Source: Ruegeria lacuscaerulensis (GTDB taxonomy: Bacteria; Pseudomonadota; Alphaproteobacteria; Rhodobacterales; Rhodobacteraceae). From it: 64,000 bases of DNA. The notes beneath the pieces were generated by a model, which saw nothing but the letters and a program-made list of their open reading frames with translations, had not been told where the DNA came from and made no database searches. The stretch is taken from positions 121,695-185,694 of the forward strand of contig NZ_WQDY01000010.1 of the NCBI RefSeq assembly GCF_013033355.1, given 5' to 3'. Shown here piece by piece: positions 1-8,562 of this stretch (position 1 is its first letter; the number at the start of each line of letters is the position of its first letter). Made by a program: the position numbers and the translations under genes.

Positions 1-383
1 AATGTCTCGGTTTCGGTTTCGAAGGTTTCCGAAATAGCTTCGCCCAGGAATGTGCCGAAATACCCAACGCGCGCGGCCCGATCTATTGGGGATGATCCAT
101 CGGACCCAAAATGCCATGGCCGGTTCTGGCGTGCCATATCCTTGGAATGTGTGGCAGCCGCAGCATTGAGCTGTGAATTCAGTTGCACAGGCTGCAGACC
201 CGAAGCTTGCCGCAGTGCGTTAACCGAATCAAGCATGCGGAACTGTAGCTTTTCGGGATTGCCGCGAATCTTGTAAACAGTGGGCAGCGGACGGCCATCC
301 GCACCAATCGTCGTGGTTGAGCTTGGGGTACAAGCCGCCACAGCAGCAAAACATAAGAACAGAAGTGTAATAATACGCGTCAT
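1..383 (-). CDS. CAP/SCP-domain lipoprotein, partial (C-terminus off the window)
   Basis: Reading the minus strand from the ATG at 383 gives an open frame of 127 codons that runs off the left edge. It starts MTRIITLLFLCFAAVAAC, a lipoprotein signal with an AAC lipobox (Cys18). The mature part contains LDSVNALRQASGLQPVQLN and then LNAAAATHSKDMA and WHFGSDGSS, which is the start of a CAP (SCP/PR-1-like) domain as in bacterial YkwD-type proteins. An exported lipoprotein is therefore likely; the biochemical role of bacterial CAP proteins is poorly known. It is divergent from the transpeptidase gene at 552, with about 170 bases between the two starts. The C-terminal half of the domain is not in the window. 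Confidence 0.8.
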   Translation of the reverse strand, partial: MTRIITLLFLCFAAVAACTPSSTTTIGADGRPLPTVYKIRGNPEKLQFRMLDSVNALRQASGLQPVQLNSQLNAAAATHSKDMARQNRPWHFGSDGSSPIDRAARVGYFGTFLGEAISETFETETET

Positions 384-551
384 GGTCGACCTGATTTTTG
401 TGTCATCTTACGCAATAGCGCGACCAACGGGCTTGGGCAAACCTGCAATGGCTGATTCCCGCGTGATTTTGCCGGTTTGATTTGCGATTGACGTATTCAG
501 GCAATAAAATGCGTCAAATTCCTTTTCTGGTTTAGCAAAGGACCGTCACAA

Positions 552-1148
552 ATGGTCAAGAAACTCATTCCTTCCTCGCGCCGCGGATTTCTGGTCGGTG
601 CGTCCGCCATTCTGTCTAGTCCGGCGATTGCTCAGTACATTCCGGGCGATCCTCTGCGTCCGGCACCCGAACCCGAACCGCAGGTGCGGCGAAACATTTC
701 GGGTTTCCGTGCTTTGGACTGGCAGCCCTATTTTGACAACACGCGCAATGGCGCAATCCTGGTCGATACCGTTTCACGGGCACTGCATTATTGGTCAGAC
801 GACCAAAGCGTGTATAAACTCTACCCATCATCGGTTCCGCTGACCGAAGAACTCACGCGTCGCGGTCGCACAAGCGTCATTCGCAAGGTCGAAGGGCCCA
901 GCTGGGCGCCGACACCTTCGATGAAGAAGCGAAACCCCGAATGGCCGGACTATATCCCGCCGGGTCCAGATAACCCGTTGGGAACGCACGCTTTGTATCT
1001 AAGCTGGAAGTACTACCGAATCCACGGAACCCACGATACGCGCAAAATAGGGCGTCGGTCTTCGAACGGATGCATCGGTCTTTTCAACGAAGATATCGCC
1101 GAGCTGTTTTCGATGGCGAAGGTTGGCACTCAAGTGTTGCTAATTTGA
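552..1148 (+). CDS. L,D-transpeptidase (YkuD family), exported
   Basis: 198 residues. The N-terminus SSRRGFLVGASAILSSPAIA has a twin-arginine pair and hydrophobic stretch, so Tat export is likely. The C-terminal catalytic motif is complete: H158-G-T, then IGRRSSNGCIGLFNED with the nucleophile Cys174. This is the YkuD signature of enzymes that make 3-3 cross-links in peptidoglycan or attach proteins to it. The protein is short, with a proline-rich linker (residues 33-44) after the signal and no peptidoglycan-binding domain. It stands alone: the next gene starts 140 bases on. Which L,D-transpeptidase reaction it performs cannot be told from the sequence. Confidence 0.88.
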   Translation: MVKKLIPSSRRGFLVGASAILSSPAIAQYIPGDPLRPAPEPEPQVRRNISGFRALDWQPYFDNTRNGAILVDTVSRALHYWSDDQSVYKLYPSSVPLTEELTRRGRTSVIRKVEGPSWAPTPSMKKRNPEWPDYIPPGPDNPLGTHALYLSWKYYRIHGTHDTRKIGRRSSNGCIGLFNEDIAELFSMAKVGTQVLLI

Positions 1149-1246
1149 CGACAAAACCGCGCATGAAGTCGCTTGCGAAGCAACTTCCATTTGCATTCCA
1201 GTTGGATAGCTGGTTAGAAAAAAACACGAGGTAAGTCTTGGGTGTG

Positions 1247-1267
1247 CGGTTTCGCTATCTGAAACCG
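1247..1267 (+). promoter_or_regulatory. 5'-UTR hairpin before the small membrane protein gene
   Basis: CGGTTTC and GAAACCG form a perfect 7-bp stem around a 7-base loop. It ends 9 bases before the strong Shine-Dalgarno CTGGAGG at 1276-1282. There is no T-tract, so a leader structure affecting mRNA stability or ribosome access is more likely than a terminator. Confidence 0.4.
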
Positions 1268-1287
1268 TGCTTATTCTGGAGGTTAAT

Positions 1288-1470
1288 ATGAAGAAACTCG
1301 TTCTCGCCGCTGCACTGACTGCTGCTGCTTCGACCGCTTATGCTGGCAACCTGGAAGAGCCGGTTGTTGAAGCACCTGTTGTTGTCGAAGAAACTCAGGG
1401 TTCGTCGCAGGGCATCATCCTGCCGCTGATCCTGCTGGTTGTTGTTGCAGCAGCTGTTGCAGCAAGCTAA
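1288..1470 (+). CDS. Small exported protein with C-terminal membrane segment
   Basis: 60 residues. The ATG at 1288 follows the strong ribosome site TCTGGAGG, so I prefer it over the in-frame upstream start at 1267. The protein has a signal-like N-terminus (MKKLVLAAALTAAASTAYAG), a short acidic valine/glutamate segment, and a hydrophobic C-terminus (IILPLILLVVVAAAVAAS). The layout is that of a small inner-membrane protein. A good terminator follows at once. I recognise no characterised family and assign no function. It is convergent with hemH. Confidence 0.75.
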   Translation: MKKLVLAAALTAAASTAYAGNLEEPVVEAPVVVEETQGSSQGIILPLILLVVVAAAVAAS

Positions 1471-1489
1471 TTCGATACGAATTATCCAA

Positions 1490-1523
1490 GAAAAAGGCGG
1501 TGGAGAAATCCATCGCCTTTTTT
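1490..1523 (+). terminator. Rho-independent terminator (bidirectional)
   Basis: AAAAGGCGGTGGA pairs with TCCATCGCCTTTT around a GAAA tetraloop (one G-U pair), followed by Ts. The A-tract on the 5' side means the same hairpin can terminate hemH transcripts arriving on the minus strand. Confidence 0.9.
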
Positions 1524-1553
1524 GTGTCTGTTCGCCGGCCCTGACAGAGCTGG

Positions 1554-2603
1554 TCAGTCCAGCCAGCCTTTCAAATTGTCCTCGATTACTTTGCCCAAAG
1601 CAGCAATGTGCGAATCGTCGTCGTTGAGGCAGGGAATATAGGTAAAGCTCTCGCCGCCGGCTTCTTCAAAGCTTTCCTTGATCTCTTCGTTGATTTCTTC
1701 CAGCGTCTCGATGCAATCGGCTGAAAACGCAGGCGCGATCACCGCGATATTCTTTTTCCCCTGACGCGCCAGTTCTGCCACGTGATCGACCGTGTAAGGC
1801 TTCAGCCATTCCTCGGGGCCGAATCGCGACTGGAAGGTTGAGACAAGCTGATCATCCGCCCAACCCAGCCGTTCTTTCAGAAGGCGAGAGGTTTTTGCAC
1901 ATTGGCAGTGATAGGGATCGCCCTGCTGCAGATAGCGGTCCGGCATTCCGTGATAGGAGCAGACCAGAATGTCGGGCTTGGTCTCCATCGCGGCGTAGGC
2001 CTGTTCCACCGACCCGGCCAAAGCGTCGATATAGGCAGGTTCGTCGAAATAAGCCGGAACCGTTCGGCTGGAGGGTTGCCAAGCCTCCTCCATCAGGGCG
2101 CGGAAGAATTGGTCATTGGCAGTAGCCGTCGTTGCACCTGCATATTGCGGGTAGAGCGGGAAGAACAGGATGCGATCACAACCCGCGGCCACCATCTCGC
2201 GCACTTTGGATTTGGTTGAGGGGTTGCCGTAGCGCATACAGAAATCGACCATCACCTGATCGCCATAGCGCGCCTGCATCGCATCGCGCATCTTGGCGGT
2301 TTGGTCCTTTGTGATCGTCATCAGCGGGCTTTCGCCCTTGTCGTGGTTCCAGATCGACTTGTACGCCTCGCCCGAGCTGAAGGGCCGTTTGGTCAAAATG
2401 ATCCCCTGCAGGATCGGCTGCCATTTCCATTTCGGATAGTCGATGACGCGCTGATCCGACAAGAACTCGTTCAGGTAACGGCGCATGGGCCAATAGGTAT
2501 AGTCGTCCGGCGTGCCCAGATTGGCCAGCAGAATGCCGACGCGGCCCATTTTCACCTTCGGGTGGTCGGCAGGGGCATGGGCGGGGCGAGTGGCGTCAAA
2601 CAT
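1554..2603 (-). CDS. hemH: Ferrochelatase
   Basis: 349 residues from the ATG at 2603, which has an AGGAAG ribosome site; an upstream TTG at 2663 would add 20 unlikely residues. The enzyme inserts Fe2+ into protoporphyrin IX in the last step of protoheme synthesis. Family landmarks are present: GILLANLGTPD near the N-terminus, SYHGMPDRYLQQGDPY with the catalytic His218, and FSADCIETLEEINEE with the acidic metal/proton residue Glu299. The length is normal for the family. The methyltransferase gene upstream on the same strand ends 56 bases before this start, so co-transcription is possible. Confidence 0.96.
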   Translation of the reverse strand: MFDATRPAHAPADHPKVKMGRVGILLANLGTPDDYTYWPMRRYLNEFLSDQRVIDYPKWKWQPILQGIILTKRPFSSGEAYKSIWNHDKGESPLMTITKDQTAKMRDAMQARYGDQVMVDFCMRYGNPSTKSKVREMVAAGCDRILFFPLYPQYAGATTATANDQFFRALMEEAWQPSSRTVPAYFDEPAYIDALAGSVEQAYAAMETKPDILVCSYHGMPDRYLQQGDPYHCQCAKTSRLLKERLGWADDQLVSTFQSRFGPEEWLKPYTVDHVAELARQGKKNIAVIAPAFSADCIETLEEINEEIKESFEEAGGESFTYIPCLNDDDSHIAALGKVIEDNLKGWLD

Positions 2604-2659
2604 GAGGGGCTTCCTGAATTTCTTTGTACCGGGCTGAGATAAACGGATTTGTCCAGTCG

Positions 2660-3490
2660 TCAATCGGTCAGTTTGCCCTCTTTTGTGCCCAGCGCTTCAG
2701 CAAGGCGGGTTTGGGCCGATCCAGGGCGCAGGGGCTTTTGCTGACTGTCATCAGGGGACCAGCCGGTCAGGCAGATCAGTTCATAGGTGGTGTTCAGCCG
2801 CCCTTCGGGCGTTGCAAAGTGATCGGCGTATATCTGCTGGGCGCGGTCAAAGATCTGCCGCCGAGTGGGGCGTTTGATGCGATCGGTTAGGCTGTTGGTT
2901 TCACCCATGGCGCGCAAGTCCTGCATTAGGTGCCGCAGGTCGCGGTATTCCGCCGCCAGTCGCGTCGTATCTGCCACCGGCAAGGCCAGCCCGGCCCGTT
3001 GCAGCAAGCCGCCCAGATCACGCAGTTCGCCCATCGGTGCGATGCGTGGGCTGAGCCCGCCAGAGATTTCGATCTCGGCCTGACCCAATGCTGCGCGCAG
3101 TTCGTGCAGGGTTTCTCCGCCCAGACAGACCACCAGCAACAGCCCGTCAGGCTGCAGGGCCCGGTGGCATTGAATGAGTTGGCCGACAGGGTCGTTGGCC
3201 CAGTGCAGCGCCAACGCGTGGATCACCAGATCATGCGCGCCGGGGGTCAGGTTCAGCACCTCATCATCCGCCACGATCTGCGCTTTTGGCATCACATCTC
3301 GCCAGACATGGGCGAAGGGCGTCACCACAGCCGGAGCCGTAAAGGTTTTGTTAACCATGCTGAGTCGATCCTGAACCTCGTCCACGGCGGCGCGGTGCAA
3401 GAACAGCGCCTCGTCCCGCGCGCGGGCGCGATGCAGGGTCAGGGCCTTGCGGTCGAACAGAGAGGGTGCGTTGGAAGCAGGCAGTTTCAT
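2660..3490 (-). CDS. SAM-dependent methyltransferase, BioC/NDUFAF5-like
   Basis: 276 residues from the ATG at 3490. The N-terminus LFDRKALTLHRARA is the signature of the BioC/NDUFAF5 group. The class I methyltransferase fold follows, with ALALHWANDPVGQLIQCHRALQPDGLLLVVCLGG as the post-motif region. Motif I is degenerate (AQIVADDE rather than a glycine-rich DxGxGxG), as is common in this subgroup. Mitochondrial NDUFAF5 is a complex I assembly hydroxylase and BioC is a malonyl-ACP methyltransferase. There are no biotin genes nearby, so the NDUFAF5-like role is at least as likely. Divergent from the ComF gene, 46 bases between starts. Confidence 0.82.
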   Translation of the reverse strand: MKLPASNAPSLFDRKALTLHRARARDEALFLHRAAVDEVQDRLSMVNKTFTAPAVVTPFAHVWRDVMPKAQIVADDEVLNLTPGAHDLVIHALALHWANDPVGQLIQCHRALQPDGLLLVVCLGGETLHELRAALGQAEIEISGGLSPRIAPMGELRDLGGLLQRAGLALPVADTTRLAAEYRDLRHLMQDLRAMGETNSLTDRIKRPTRRQIFDRAQQIYADHFATPEGRLNTTYELICLTGWSPDDSQQKPLRPGSAQTRLAEALGTKEGKLTD

Positions 3491-3536
3491 AGGGCGCAAG
3501 TATCGCATCTGGCCGCGGATTCAAACCGCCCTTCAG

Positions 3537-4235
3537 ATGATCTATCCACCCCGCTGCATGGGGTGTGGAGAGCTGACCGAGTCCGATTTCGGCCTCTGCG
3601 GCCCCTGTTGGCGCGACACGCCCTTTATCGGAGGGGTGGTCTGCGAAAGCTGCGGAATGCCTCTGCCTGGTGAGGCAGATGGCCACCGTATTGAATGCGA
3701 CGACTGTATGAAAACGCCCCGACCATGGCGGGACGGACGCTCGGCGCTGTTGTATGATGGTAAGGCACGGGGGCTGATCCTTGCGTTGAAACATGGCGAC
3801 AGGCCGGAATTGGCACGTCCGTCGGCGCGGTGGATGGCGCAGGCGGGTCGAGATTTGTTCCGCGACGATATGTTGCTGGCCCCGGTGCCACTGCATTGGT
3901 CCCGATTGTTGAAACGGCGCTATAACCAGTCGGCCCTGCTGGCGCAGCATCTGGGGCGGCACACGGGGGTTGAGGTCTGCCCCGACCTGCTGATCCGACG
4001 CATTAAAACCCCGGTTCTGGATGGAAAAACCGCCGCGCAGCGGGCCAAGACGCTGGAAAACGCCATTGCGCCGCATCCCAAACGCTTAAACCGGATGCAC
4101 GGGCGGGATGTGCTGTTGGTGGATGACGTGATGACCTCGGGCGCGACGCTGGCGGCTTGTGCGCGAGTCTGTCTTGCGTCGGGCGCAAATCATATTTTCG
4201 TGTTGACCCTAGCGCGCGTTGCCAAGGATACCTAA
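3537..4235 (+). CDS. ComF family phosphoribosyltransferase-like protein
   Basis: 232 residues from the ATG at 3537. The frame is open further upstream, but only a TTG inside the divergent gene is available there. The N-terminus has paired cysteines (C7/C10, C21/C24, C36/C39, C54/C57) typical of the ComF zinc-binding region. The C-terminus carries the PRPP-binding loop VLLVDDVMTSGATL (192-205). ComF proteins are linked to natural DNA uptake and to recombination-associated functions, but the enzymatic role is not established. It is followed after 37 bases by grxC. Confidence 0.9.
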   Translation: MIYPPRCMGCGELTESDFGLCGPCWRDTPFIGGVVCESCGMPLPGEADGHRIECDDCMKTPRPWRDGRSALLYDGKARGLILALKHGDRPELARPSARWMAQAGRDLFRDDMLLAPVPLHWSRLLKRRYNQSALLAQHLGRHTGVEVCPDLLIRRIKTPVLDGKTAAQRAKTLENAIAPHPKRLNRMHGRDVLLVDDVMTSGATLAACARVCLASGANHIFVLTLARVAKDT

Positions 4236-4272
4236 TTCGCGCAGGATTACGCGAAACCCGAAGGGACGACTT

Positions 4273-4530
4273 ATGAAACCGGTTGAGATTTACACATCGC
4301 CTCTGTGCGGCTTCTGCCACGCCGCCAAACGCCTGCTGAAACAGAAAGGCGTCGAGTTCAAAGAGGTCGACGTTCTGATGCACCCCAAGCGCAAGCCCGA
4401 GATGATCAAACGTGCGGGCGGCAAACGCACCGTGCCGCAAATCTTCATCGGCACCCAGCACGTGGGTGGCTGCGATGACCTGTACGAGCTGGACCGTCAG
4501 GGCAAGCTGGACCGTCTGCTGGCGGCATGA
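4273..4530 (+). CDS. grxC: Glutaredoxin 3 (GrxC type)
   Basis: 85 residues from the ATG at 4273 with an AAGGGA site upstream. A small cytoplasmic thiol-disulfide oxidoreductase reduced by glutathione. The redox pair is C12-G-F-C15, not the CPYC of the E. coli enzyme. The glutathione-binding elements TVPQIFIGTQHVGGCDDLYEL are conserved. The stop codon overlaps the start of the nitrilase gene (ATGA), so the two are translationally coupled. Confidence 0.93.
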   Translation: MKPVEIYTSPLCGFCHAAKRLLKQKGVEFKEVDVLMHPKRKPEMIKRAGGKRTVPQIFIGTQHVGGCDDLYELDRQGKLDRLLAA

Positions 4531-5357
4531 AGACTGCGCTGCTGCAGATCACCTCGTCGGATGATTCGTCTGACAATCTGAACATGGTGCGCGCCCTGAT
4601 GGCCGAGGCCGCCGGGCAGGGCGCGCAGTTCATTCTGACGCCTGAGGTGACGAATTGCGTGTCCAATTCCACCACGCGCCAGCGCGAGGTTCTGCAGCAC
4701 GAGGAAGATGACCAGACGCTGGCGGGCCTGCGCGATCAGGCCGCCGCGCTGGGCGTTTGGCTGCTGATCGGCTCGCTTGGGATCAAGACGCATGACGCCG
4801 ATGGGCGCTTTGCCAACCGATCCTACATGATCGACCCGCAGGGCCAGATCGTGGCGCGCTATGACAAAATTCACATGTTCGACGTGCAGGTCTCGGAGAC
4901 TGAGACCTTCCGCGAATCGAAAAACTACCGCCCCGGCGACCGGGCGGTGATTGCTGACACCGATTTCGGCAAGGTCGGCATGGCCATCTGCTACGACATC
5001 CGCTTTCCGCATCTCTTTGCCGCCTTGGCGCAGGGCGGGGCGCGGATTCTGACCGTTCCGGCGGCGTTTTCGCCGGTTACGGGCAAGGCGCATTGGGAAT
5101 CGCTTCTGCGCGCACGGGCGATTGAAAACGGAGCCTGGGTGTTGGCCCCGGCGCAAACCGGCGCGCATCCGAAAACCCGTGGCAAGACCCGCCACACCCA
5201 CGGTCACAGCATGGTTGTGGCCCCATGGGGAGAGGTCGTCATCGACGCAGGCACCGATCCGGGCATTCACATTTTCGATTTGGATGATAGTTCTGTGACA
5301 GAGGCACGCCGCCGCGTGCCCTCATTGACGCACCTGCGGGCTTTTGACGGCCCCTGA
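4527..5357 (+). CDS. Carbon-nitrogen hydrolase (nitrilase superfamily, Nit-like amidase)
   Basis: 276 residues with the superfamily triad: E40 (ILTPEVTN), K114 (ARYDKIHMFDV) and C155 (VGMAICYDIRFPHLF). The RYDKIHMFDV and YDIRFPHLFAALAQGGARIL strings are those of the Nit1/Nit2 branch. Its characterised members hydrolyse deaminated glutathione or omega-amides such as alpha-ketoglutaramate. Coupling to grxC (4-base ATGA overlap) fits a glutathione-linked repair role, but this is inference from context. Confidence 0.9.
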   Translation: MKTALLQITSSDDSSDNLNMVRALMAEAAGQGAQFILTPEVTNCVSNSTTRQREVLQHEEDDQTLAGLRDQAAALGVWLLIGSLGIKTHDADGRFANRSYMIDPQGQIVARYDKIHMFDVQVSETETFRESKNYRPGDRAVIADTDFGKVGMAICYDIRFPHLFAALAQGGARILTVPAAFSPVTGKAHWESLLRARAIENGAWVLAPAQTGAHPKTRGKTRHTHGHSMVVAPWGEVVIDAGTDPGIHIFDLDDSSVTEARRRVPSLTHLRAFDGP

Positions 5358-5373
5358 TCCAGAGCCGGACCCA

Positions 5374-5814
5374 ATGACGGACGACACCAATGCCCTTGCG
5401 GTCACGCTGTTCAGCGAGATCCTGACCGCCGACCAGCTATTGCGCAACCGGCTGAGCCGGGTGCTGCCCAAGGGCATGGAAATCTCGCATTTCTCGGTGC
5501 TGAACCATCTGGTGTTTGTCGGCGATGAACGCACCCCGGCGCAACTGGCCAGCACCTTCCACGTGACGCGTGGGGCGATGACCAACACTTTGGCCAAGCT
5601 GGAATGGGCCGGATACATCCACATCCGTCCCGACTGGGACGACGCCCGCCGCAAGATGGTCGCCATCAGCCCAGCCGGTCGCCGCGCCCGCGATCAGGCG
5701 ATTTCCTCGATTGCGCCGCTGATCAACCGCGTGGTCGGAGAGTTAGGGTTGGAGCGGGTGCGCAGCACGTTGCCCGTGCTGCGGGATTTGAGGTTGCAGT
5801 TGGAGGGGGAGTAG
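5374..5814 (+). CDS. MarR family transcriptional regulator
   Basis: 146 residues from the ATG at 5374. An upstream in-frame TTG at 5344 lies inside the nitrilase gene. The winged helix is visible in the middle: RTPAQLASTFHVTRGAMTNTLAKLEWAGYIHIRPDWDDARRKMVAISPAGRRA, with the wing arginines after the DDARRKM turn. A small homodimeric DNA-binding repressor is expected. It follows the nitrilase by 16 bases and may belong to the same transcript. Its ligand and targets are unknown. It is convergent with ubiG, only 2 bases away. Confidence 0.9.
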   Translation: MTDDTNALAVTLFSEILTADQLLRNRLSRVLPKGMEISHFSVLNHLVFVGDERTPAQLASTFHVTRGAMTNTLAKLEWAGYIHIRPDWDDARRKMVAISPAGRRARDQAISSIAPLINRVVGELGLERVRSTLPVLRDLRLQLEGE

Positions 5815-5816
5815 CC

Positions 5817-6563
5817 TCACCCTGGCTTCACACTCGCCGTCACATAATTCACGCTTAGATCGCGGTCCGAGATCGACCAGCTCCACAGGATCGGGTTGAA
5901 GACGAACCCCTTGCGGTCCACTGGCTCCAGCCCGGCTTGGCGCAGCAGGTCGAACAGCTCATCGGGGGTGATGAACTTGTTCCACTCATGCGTGCCGCGC
6001 GGCAGCCAGCGCATGACGACTTCGGCCCCGAAGATGGCCATCGCATAGGATTTTGGGTTGCGGTTTATGGTCGAACATACCTGCAACCCGCCGGGTATCA
6101 CCAACTGTTGTGTTGCGGTGAGATAACCCAGAGGGTCGGCCACGTGTTCGACCACCTCCATATTCAGCACCACGTCGAATTGCTCGCCCGCGGCGGCCAT
6201 GTCCTCGGCGGTGGTGTGGCGATAATCGATCTCAAGCCCCGACTGCTCGGCATGAATGCGGGCGACGGGTAAATTGCGCTCGGCGGCGTCTGCGCCCACG
6301 ACCGTCGCGCCCAGACGCGCCATCGGTTCGCTCAGCAGCCCGCCGCCGCAACCGATATCAAGCAGGCGCAGGCCCTCGAAAGGTTTCGTAGCCGTCAGAT
6401 CGCGGTCAAATTCACCCGCAATTTGCTGTGTGATATAGTCCAGACGGCACGGATTGAGCATGTGCAAGGGTTTGAATTTCCCATGGGGGTCCCACCATTC
6501 TGCGGCCATCGCCTCGAATTTTGCGATCTCGGACGGGTCCACCGTGTTCGGATGCGCTTGCAT
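5817..6563 (-). CDS. ubiG: Ubiquinone biosynthesis O-methyltransferase
   Basis: 248 residues. It catalyses both O-methylations of the ubiquinone pathway using SAM. The UbiG hallmark N-terminus [33 protein letters not shown] is intact. It is followed by SAM motif I ([20 protein letters not shown]) and the acidic [13 protein letters not shown]. Start at the ATG at 6563. It is divergent from the pip gene with only 48 bases between starts, so both promoters must overlap there. Confidence 0.96.
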   Translation of the reverse strand: MQAHPNTVDPSEIAKFEAMAAEWWDPHGKFKPLHMLNPCRLDYITQQIAGEFDRDLTATKPFEGLRLLDIGCGGGLLSEPMARLGATVVGADAAERNLPVARIHAEQSGLEIDYRHTTAEDMAAAGEQFDVVLNMEVVEHVADPLGYLTATQQLVIPGGLQVCSTINRNPKSYAMAIFGAEVVMRWLPRGTHEWNKFITPDELFDLLRQAGLEPVDRKGFVFNPILWSWSISDRDLSVNYVTASVKPG

Positions 6564-6611
6564 TCCTGTCTCCGTGTGCTCTTTTACGTTTAAAGACTAT
6601 ATAGGGCCCTA

Positions 6612-7589
6612 ATGGATAAGTACCCGGACCAAAAGCGCGCAGTTCAATATCTGTACCCGCCGATCGACCCGTTCGATCAGCGGATGGTCGATGTGGGCGA
6701 CGGGCACCGTATTTATATGGAGCAATGCGGCAATCCCGAAGGGCTGCCAGTTGTGATCCTGCATGGCGGCCCCGGTGGCGGGTGTAGCCCGGCGATGCGG
6801 CGCTATTTCGATCCGCGTGTGTTTCGGGTGATTCTGTTTGATCAGCGCGGGTGCGGGCGGTCGCGGCCGCATGCCTCGGTGGTGGACAACACGACGTGGG
6901 ATCTGGTGGATGACATCGAGCGTCTGCGGACGTTGCTGGATATCGACGACTGGACGGTGTTTGGCGGCAGCTGGGGCGCGACGCTGGCGTTGGTCTATGC
7001 GCAGGCGCATCCGGACCGGGTGAACCGGCTGGTGCTGCGCGGTGTGTTTCTGGCGACGCAGGCCGAGCTGGATTGGTTCTATGGCGGCGGCGCGGGCAAG
7101 TTCTGGCCCGAGCAATGGGCGAAATTCACCGCTCTGCTGACGGAGGATGAGCTGTCGGATACCATAGGCGCCTATCACAAACGACTGTTCTCGGGCGATC
7201 GGGCGACGGAAATCCTGTATGCGCGGGCCTGGTCGGCGTGGGAGAACGCGCTGGCTTCGATCCATTCGCACGGTTCTACAGGTGAAAGCCCCGGAGAATA
7301 CGCGCGCGCCTTTGCGCGGCTTGAAAATCACTATTTCACCCATGGGGCTTTCCTTGAGAAAGACGGGCAGATTTTGGATCAGATGGACCGAATCGCCCAT
7401 ATCCCCGGACATATCGTGCAGGGGCGCTATGACATGATCTGCCCGCCGCAGGCCGCGTGGTCTTTGGCCGAACGCTGGCCCAATGCCGAGCTGAAGATGG
7501 TGCGCCAAGCAGGTCATGCCCTGTCCGAGCCCGGCATCAGCGCCGAGCTGGTGCGGATCATGGACCGTGTAGCGGAGGGCATCGCATGA
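6612..7589 (+). CDS. pip: Proline iminopeptidase (alpha/beta hydrolase, S33)
   Basis: 325 residues. It removes N-terminal proline from peptides in the cytoplasm. Visible family elements are the oxyanion motif HGGPGGG (51-57), the nucleophile elbow GGSWGATLAL with Ser120, and near the end HIVQGRYDMICPP (acid) and VRQAGHALSEPG (His). The WxxWE region (ARAWSAWENAL) of the cap domain is also typical. There is only a weak ribosome site. The stop overlaps the next gene's start (ATGA). Confidence 0.94.
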   Translation: MDKYPDQKRAVQYLYPPIDPFDQRMVDVGDGHRIYMEQCGNPEGLPVVILHGGPGGGCSPAMRRYFDPRVFRVILFDQRGCGRSRPHASVVDNTTWDLVDDIERLRTLLDIDDWTVFGGSWGATLALVYAQAHPDRVNRLVLRGVFLATQAELDWFYGGGAGKFWPEQWAKFTALLTEDELSDTIGAYHKRLFSGDRATEILYARAWSAWENALASIHSHGSTGESPGEYARAFARLENHYFTHGAFLEKDGQILDQMDRIAHIPGHIVQGRYDMICPPQAAWSLAERWPNAELKMVRQAGHALSEPGISAELVRIMDRVAEGIA

Positions 7590-8404
7590 CCCGGATGGAC
7601 CGTCGTGCCTTATTCGCCTCGGGTGCTGCGGCGGCTTTGCTGGCGGCCACAGGGGCCTCGCTGGCAGATACGCCCAAAAAGGGCGGGACGTTGCGACTGG
7701 CCGTGCCGCGCGATGACAGTTTGGAACAGGTGGCGCGTGGGGCTGTCTTTGATACCCTGACCGAGATCGCGCCCGATGGCACCCTGCGCGGCGAATTGGC
7801 GAGCGGGTGGCACACGGATGCGGATGCGCGGGTCTGGAGCTTTGATCTGCGGGCTGATGTGGCATTTCATGACGGTGCGGCACTGAATGTGGCGGATGTG
7901 GTGTCGGTGCTGCAACAGGTCGGGCAGGCCGAGGCTCTGACGGCAGATTCGGTGCGGCTGGAACTGACCGAGGCGAATCCCGGCTTGCCTTTCCTGTTGG
8001 CTGATACCCGTTTCGTCATCACGCGCGATGGGCAGGGCGTAACGCCCTTGCACACCGCCAATGGTACCGGATGCTACCGGGTGGAACGGGCCGAGGATGA
8101 TCGGCATTTTCTTGGCCGCCGGGTGTCGGATCACTACAAGGACGGACAGGCCGGTTGGGCCGATGCGCTTGAGGTTATTGTGATCCCTGACGCCAAAGTC
8201 CGGGCCGAGGCGTTGCGTGACGGTTATGTGGACGTGGCGGCGCTGCCCGACAGCGATGGCCTGAAGGATCAGCGCGGCCTGCGGTACCACCCCAGTCAGG
8301 ACGACATGGCGCTGGCCGTGGCCGGACAGGTGGGAATGCCGCGCCAGATCGGGGGGCGTGCGCTGGACGATGGGCGCATTGCAGAACGGTGGTGGCTGGC
8401 CTGA
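7586..8404 (+). CDS. Short family-5-like solute-binding protein, Tat-exported
   Basis: 272 residues from the ATG overlapping the pip stop. The N-terminus RMDRRALFASGAAAALLAATGASLA is a Tat-like signal. Then KKGGTLRLAVPRD, LTEIAPDGTLRGELASGWHTDADARVWSFDLRADVAFHDGAALNVADVV is the first lobe of a peptide/nickel-type (SBP_bac_5) binding protein. Full-length members have about 500-600 residues, so this is roughly the first half only. No frameshift or remaining half is visible: a terminator follows within about 130 bases. It may be a stable shortened form using peptidase products, or an eroding gene. No permease or ATPase gene lies nearby. Confidence 0.75.
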   Translation: MTRMDRRALFASGAAAALLAATGASLADTPKKGGTLRLAVPRDDSLEQVARGAVFDTLTEIAPDGTLRGELASGWHTDADARVWSFDLRADVAFHDGAALNVADVVSVLQQVGQAEALTADSVRLELTEANPGLPFLLADTRFVITRDGQGVTPLHTANGTGCYRVERAEDDRHFLGRRVSDHYKDGQAGWADALEVIVIPDAKVRAEALRDGYVDVAALPDSDGLKDQRGLRYHPSQDDMALAVAGQVGMPRQIGGRALDDGRIAERWWLA

Positions 8405-8511
8405 CCTGATCACGTTTCACGCCGGGGGTTGCAGACTCGGCAACTCCTGCGTATATGCAGTTGCAACAGCGGCGCGTTGGACTTCTGGTCCAAGGCTCCA
8501 CCGGAAAATAC

Positions 8512-8536
8512 GACGGGCCGCGCGCCCGTTTTTTTG
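8512..8536 (+). terminator. Rho-independent terminator before rimP
   Basis: ACGGGC and GCCCGT pair around a short GC loop and are followed by a run of seven Ts. It separates the pip-SBP transcript from the rimP operon. The preceding 100 bases hold no gene that I can support. Confidence 0.85.
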
Positions 8537-8562
8537 TGCCCGATTGAAGGGTAGAGACCTGA

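Noticed and set aside
8405..8512. Possible tRNA upstream of rimP, as in enterobacteria
   Set aside because: No cloverleaf or T-loop consensus on either strand; only a short GCAACT/AGTTGC stem.
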